Shown one piece after another: positions 61,577 to 64,000 of a stretch of 64,000 nt of DNA; the first letter of the stretch is position 1; every line of letters begins with the position of its first letter. This DNA comes from Pseudozobellia thermophila (lineage in GTDB: Bacteria; Bacteroidota; Bacteroidia; Flavobacteriales; Flavobacteriaceae): the NCBI RefSeq assembly GCF_900141855.1, contig NZ_FQYU01000002.1, positions 868,001 to 932,000 on the forward strand, written 5' to 3'. Position numbers and translations under genes: made by a program. Below the pieces are notes generated by a model. That model saw only the letters and a list, made by a program, of their open reading frames with translations. It was not told where the DNA came from and searched no databases.

Positions 61577-62782
61577 TTACTTGATTTTTTCAATACTGAT
61601 TACGTTTTCGGAAAGCAATTTGTCAATGGTTTCGGCATCATAGCCTATTTCCTCCAAAATCTCTGCCCCATGCTCCCCGATCATTGGGGACGGTCTTTTG
61701 ATCTGGCCGGGGGTCTCGCTCATCTTAAAGGGGATGTTGGTCACTTTAACCTTGCCCGCCTTGGGATGCTCTATATCGACAAAGGTCTGGTTGTGCACGA
61801 CCTGGGGATCCTTCTCCACATCCTTTTGATCGTTTACCTTGGCCACCCAAAGGTCGAGTCCCAACATAATTTCCAGCCACTCGTCGGTGGTTTTTGTCAA
61901 GGTAATCTTTTCTATGATCCCGTGTATTTTGTCCCTTTCATCAAAAAGTACCTGTAGATCGTTGTACCGCATGAGCGAAGGATCCCCCAAGGCCTCGACA
62001 AGGGTTGGCCAGGGACTCATGGCAATGGTCAAATAACCGTCTTTCGTTTGGTACGTTCCAAAGGGGGCGCCGTTACCGGGGTGGCCTATCTTTGATTCCG
62101 GACGTTCGAAGGTCCGTCCCAAATTCTGGATGGTAAAGTAATCCTGCATTTGAAAGGCAATGGCAGAGGACAGCAAATTCGTCTTTATCTCTTGCCCCTT
62201 ACCCGTTTTTTCGCGGTAGTACAGGGCTGCCAAAATTGCGTACACCGAATTCAGGGCGTTGACCTGATCGCACAAGGCCGTGCCAATGGCAACGGGACCA
62301 TCGGACTTTTTGCCACTGGTCATAAGGGCACCGCTTACGCTCTGCACCAATAAGTCCTGGCCCGGTCGGGTCAGGTAAGGCCCATCGTCACCCCAACCAC
62401 TTGCGGAACAATAGATAATACCCGGGTTTATCTTTTTTAAGTCTTCATAGCCGTAGCCCAAGCGGGCCATGACCCCTGGGCGAAAATTTTCGACGACGAC
62501 GTCGGCTTCCTCGACCAATTTGTAGATGATTTTTTTGCCTTCTTCCGATTTGATATTGATGGCCAGGGAGCGTTTGTTTCTGTTCCAGGCCATAAAGCAG
62601 GGCGATTCGTCCCCGGCTATCCATTGGTTGAAAAAGGTCATTTTTCTAAAAATATCGCCACTGCCGTTTCTTTCGACCTTGATTACGTCGGCTCCGAGGT
62701 CGCCCATCATTTGTGTGGCATACGGACCTTGTAACAATTGCGAGAAATCCAATACTCTTACACCTTCCAGCGCTTGTTTCAT
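61577..62782 (-). CDS. Family III (CaiB/BaiF) CoA transferase
   Basis: Moves coenzyme A between carboxylic acids. 401 residues. N-terminal LEGVRVLDFSQLLQGPYATQ (about 5-24), ADVIKVERNGSGD (about 31-43), NKRSLAINIKSEEGKK, the putative catalytic Asp in RPGQDLLVQSVSGAL, and the C-terminal IGEHGAEILEEIGY are typical. The acid substrate cannot be identified. It lies between a short-chain dehydrogenase gene (18 bp away) and the GH92 gene (0 bp) and upstream of these is a sugar porter, which suggests a pathway that oxidises a sugar to an acid and activates it as a CoA thioester. The pairing of this enzyme with GH92 in one operon is uncommon. Confidence 0.92.
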   Translation of the reverse strand: MKQALEGVRVLDFSQLLQGPYATQMMGDLGADVIKVERNGSGDIFRKMTFFNQWIAGDESPCFMAWNRNKRSLAINIKSEEGKKIIYKLVEEADVVVENFRPGVMARLGYGYEDLKKINPGIIYCSASGWGDDGPYLTRPGQDLLVQSVSGALMTSGKKSDGPVAIGTALCDQVNALNSVYAILAALYYREKTGKGQEIKTNLLSSAIAFQMQDYFTIQNLGRTFERPESKIGHPGNGAPFGTYQTKDGYLTIAMSPWPTLVEALGDPSLMRYNDLQVLFDERDKIHGIIEKITLTKTTDEWLEIMLGLDLWVAKVNDQKDVEKDPQVVHNQTFVDIEHPKAGKVKVTNIPFKMSETPGQIKRPSPMIGEHGAEILEEIGYDAETIDKLLSENVISIEKIK

Positions 62783-62800
62783 TTTCTTTGATTTATTTGT

Positions 62801-63571
62801 TTATATATATCTGGGCAGGCTTGTCAGCCCCCCGTCTATGACAATATCCTCCCCCGTAATGAATGTCGATTCGTCCGAGGCCAGAAAGACGGCCGTCATG
62901 GCCACTTCCTCGGATCGCCCCAAACGGAGCATGGCGGCCTGGTTCATACTGCTTTTTAGAAACTGTTCCCCTTCCGCGGCGACCCGTTGTTCGTTCATGG
63001 GGGTTAAAATGGCCCCGGGGGAAATGGTATTAAAACGCACGTTACGGTTTCCGAATTGGCCTGCCAATTGGTTGCTCATGGAAATAATGCCCCCTTTGGC
63101 CGTCGCATAGGCCGTCCAATCGTCCCAACTTCTATAGGCCTGGGTCGACGACAGGGTAATTACGCTGCCCGAGCGCTGCCTGACCATGTGGGGCAGGACC
63201 AATTTTATGCCCCGAAAGACTCCTTTGAGGTTAATGTTCATCAGGGCATCCCAATCGGCTTCCGGCATCTCCCTGATATCCCCCGAAATGGCCACTGCGG
63301 CATTGTTGACCAGCACATCGATCCTCCCAAACTCGGCCATGGTCCCCTCCACTACCTTGCGAAGGTCTTCGGTACTGCCGACATCACAGGGGTACCATCG
63401 GGCAATCCCTCCCTTTTCTATGATGTTTTCCGATTCGTCCCTACATTTTTTTCCATCGATGTCGCACATTACGACAGTGGCCCCTTGATTGGCAAAGGCC
63501 GTACTGATCGCCAGTCCGATACCGTTGGCAGCCCCCGTAATCACCGTTATCTTTCCCTTTAAACGTTCCAT
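62801..63571 (-). CDS. Short-chain dehydrogenase/reductase
   Basis: NAD(P)-dependent oxidoreductase of the classical SDR type, 256 residues. Cofactor motif TGAANGIG (12-19), NNAAV (about 89-93), catalytic S142, Y155 and K159 in the Y-x3-K arrangement (AYATAKGG), and the C-terminal ITGEDIVIDGGLTSL. The Asp after the second strand (MCDIDG) favours NAD. The substrate is probably a sugar or sugar lactone given the porter gene 7 bp upstream and the CoA-transferase gene downstream; that is an inference. Confidence 0.92.
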   Translation of the reverse strand: MERLKGKITVITGAANGIGLAISTAFANQGATVVMCDIDGKKCRDESENIIEKGGIARWYPCDVGSTEDLRKVVEGTMAEFGRIDVLVNNAAVAISGDIREMPEADWDALMNINLKGVFRGIKLVLPHMVRQRSGSVITLSSTQAYRSWDDWTAYATAKGGIISMSNQLAGQFGNRNVRFNTISPGAILTPMNEQRVAAEGEQFLKSSMNQAAMLRLGRSEEVAMTAVFLASDESTFITGEDIVIDGGLTSLPRYI

Positions 63572-63578
63572 ATTACCA

Positions 63579-63999
63579 TTATTTCGTCAACCAATAATTT
63601 TCTATTTGCTCCAAGGTCTTTCCCTTGGTTTCGGGCAAGACTTTTACCACTAGGTAAAATGCCGGTACCATACAGGCGGCAAAAAGCCAAAAAGTACCAT
63701 AGGGTTTTAGGTTCTCCAAAAACCAAGGGGTCATTTGCCCCACAAAGGTCGTCCCGACCCACACCGCCATGGTAGCCACCGACATGGCCGCCCCCCGCAT
63801 CTTCAAAGGGTATATCTCGGCAAGCAATACCCACAGTACCGGTCCGAAAGAGAAGGCAAAGCAGGCGATGAAGGTGAGTACGAATATCATGAGCAGCAAA
63901 GCGTTGTCTACCTCAAAATAGAAGAGTCCCCCTATGGTTATCAAAGAGATCATGATACCGAGGACCCCATATACCAGCAAGGGTTTCCGTCCTAAATCG
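63579..63999 (-). CDS. Sugar porter (MFS), C-terminal part, cut by the window edge
   Basis: About 140 residues of the end of a sugar-transporter-family MFS protein; the open frame continues through the window edge. At the edge the loop motif DLGRKPLLVYG is read, followed by three or four helices (LITIGGLFYFEV, MIFVLTFIACFAFSF, VLWVLLAEIYPLKMRG with the typical PLKMRG, and AACMVPAFYLVVKVLPETKG), ending PETKGKTLEQIENYWLTK, the family's PETKG signature. It is the first visible gene of the minus-strand operon with SDR, CoA transferase and GH92. Confidence 0.92.
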   Translation of the reverse strand, partial: DLGRKPLLVYGVLGIMISLITIGGLFYFEVDNALLLMIFVLTFIACFAFSFGPVLWVLLAEIYPLKMRGAAMSVATMAVWVGTTFVGQMTPWFLENLKPYGTFWLFAACMVPAFYLVVKVLPETKGKTLEQIENYWLTK

Positions 64000-64000
64000 T

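Noticed and set aside
1-64000. Insertion sequences, CRISPR arrays, tRNA or rRNA genes
   Set aside because: No transposase, no regularly spaced repeats and no cloverleaf or rRNA-like sequence were seen on either strand.

Overview
The window looks like a chromosomal segment of a marine member of the Flavobacteriaceae (Bacteroidota). Evidence: a SusC/SusD pair with a one-protein hybrid two-component regulator, GH92 and GH130 carbohydrate enzymes, a Cys-type sulfatase, many lipoproteins, DUF6090 and PycTM-family proteins, TAnnTTTG-type -7 promoter elements, and a class I ribonucleotide reductase whose small subunit carries the ATP-cone. I cannot fix the genus; Zobellia, Maribacter or Arenibacter-like organisms would fit. 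No tRNA, rRNA, CRISPR array or insertion sequence was seen.

Layout. (1) 1-4.9 kb: sulfatase, small EF-hand protein, a gene-free stretch that may be a decayed gene, a DUF6090 membrane protein and a membrane-bound class III nucleotide cyclase. (2) 4.9-18.1 kb, all on the minus strand: a polysaccharide utilisation locus, in transcription order hybrid sensor/AraC regulator, SusC, SusD, GH130 phosphorylase-like enzyme, MFS transporter and an unassigned lipoprotein. A pair of GTGTACAC palindromes 21 bp apart lies in front of susC and is the obvious operator candidate. (3) 18.4-32 kb: a three-gene operon (Rieske/glutamate-synthase fusion, hypothetical protein, stand-alone PycTM protein), NAD(P)H-hydrate epimerase, DUF547, a dehydrogenase-cupredoxin fusion with a DUF1080 lipoprotein, an M24B aminopeptidase and dipeptidyl peptidase IV. 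(4) 32-35.2 kb: nrdB-nrdA of the class Id type, closed by a clear terminator. (5) 35.7-50.4 kb: a stress island with universal stress protein, FtsH, UbiB-like kinase, Dps, HdeD-like protein, an AhpD-like protein, a sigma-like factor, a Ca2+-type P-ATPase and two paralogous coiled-coil proteins. (6) 50.7-58.9 kb, plus strand: a mannoside catabolic cluster with phosphomannose isomerase, a GH92-type enzyme, an unassigned alpha/alpha-barrel-like lipoprotein, a GntR/UTRA repressor and a ROK sugar kinase. (7) 58.9-64 kb, minus strand: GH92 with an internal PA14 domain, a family III CoA transferase, an SDR dehydrogenase and the end of a sugar porter cut by the window edge.

How the parts work together. 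Regions 2 and 6/7 both point to mannose-containing glycans: import by SusCD, trimming by GH92 enzymes, phosphorolysis by GH130 in the cytoplasm, and entry into glycolysis through the kinase and phosphomannose isomerase. The most notable observation is in region 5. Five separate promoters, on both strands, share a CRP/FNR-type box (TGA-N6-TCA) followed after exactly 22 bp by a TAnnTTT(G/A)-like -7 element. This suggests one activator controls the whole island, and it groups several uncharacterised genes with known stress functions.
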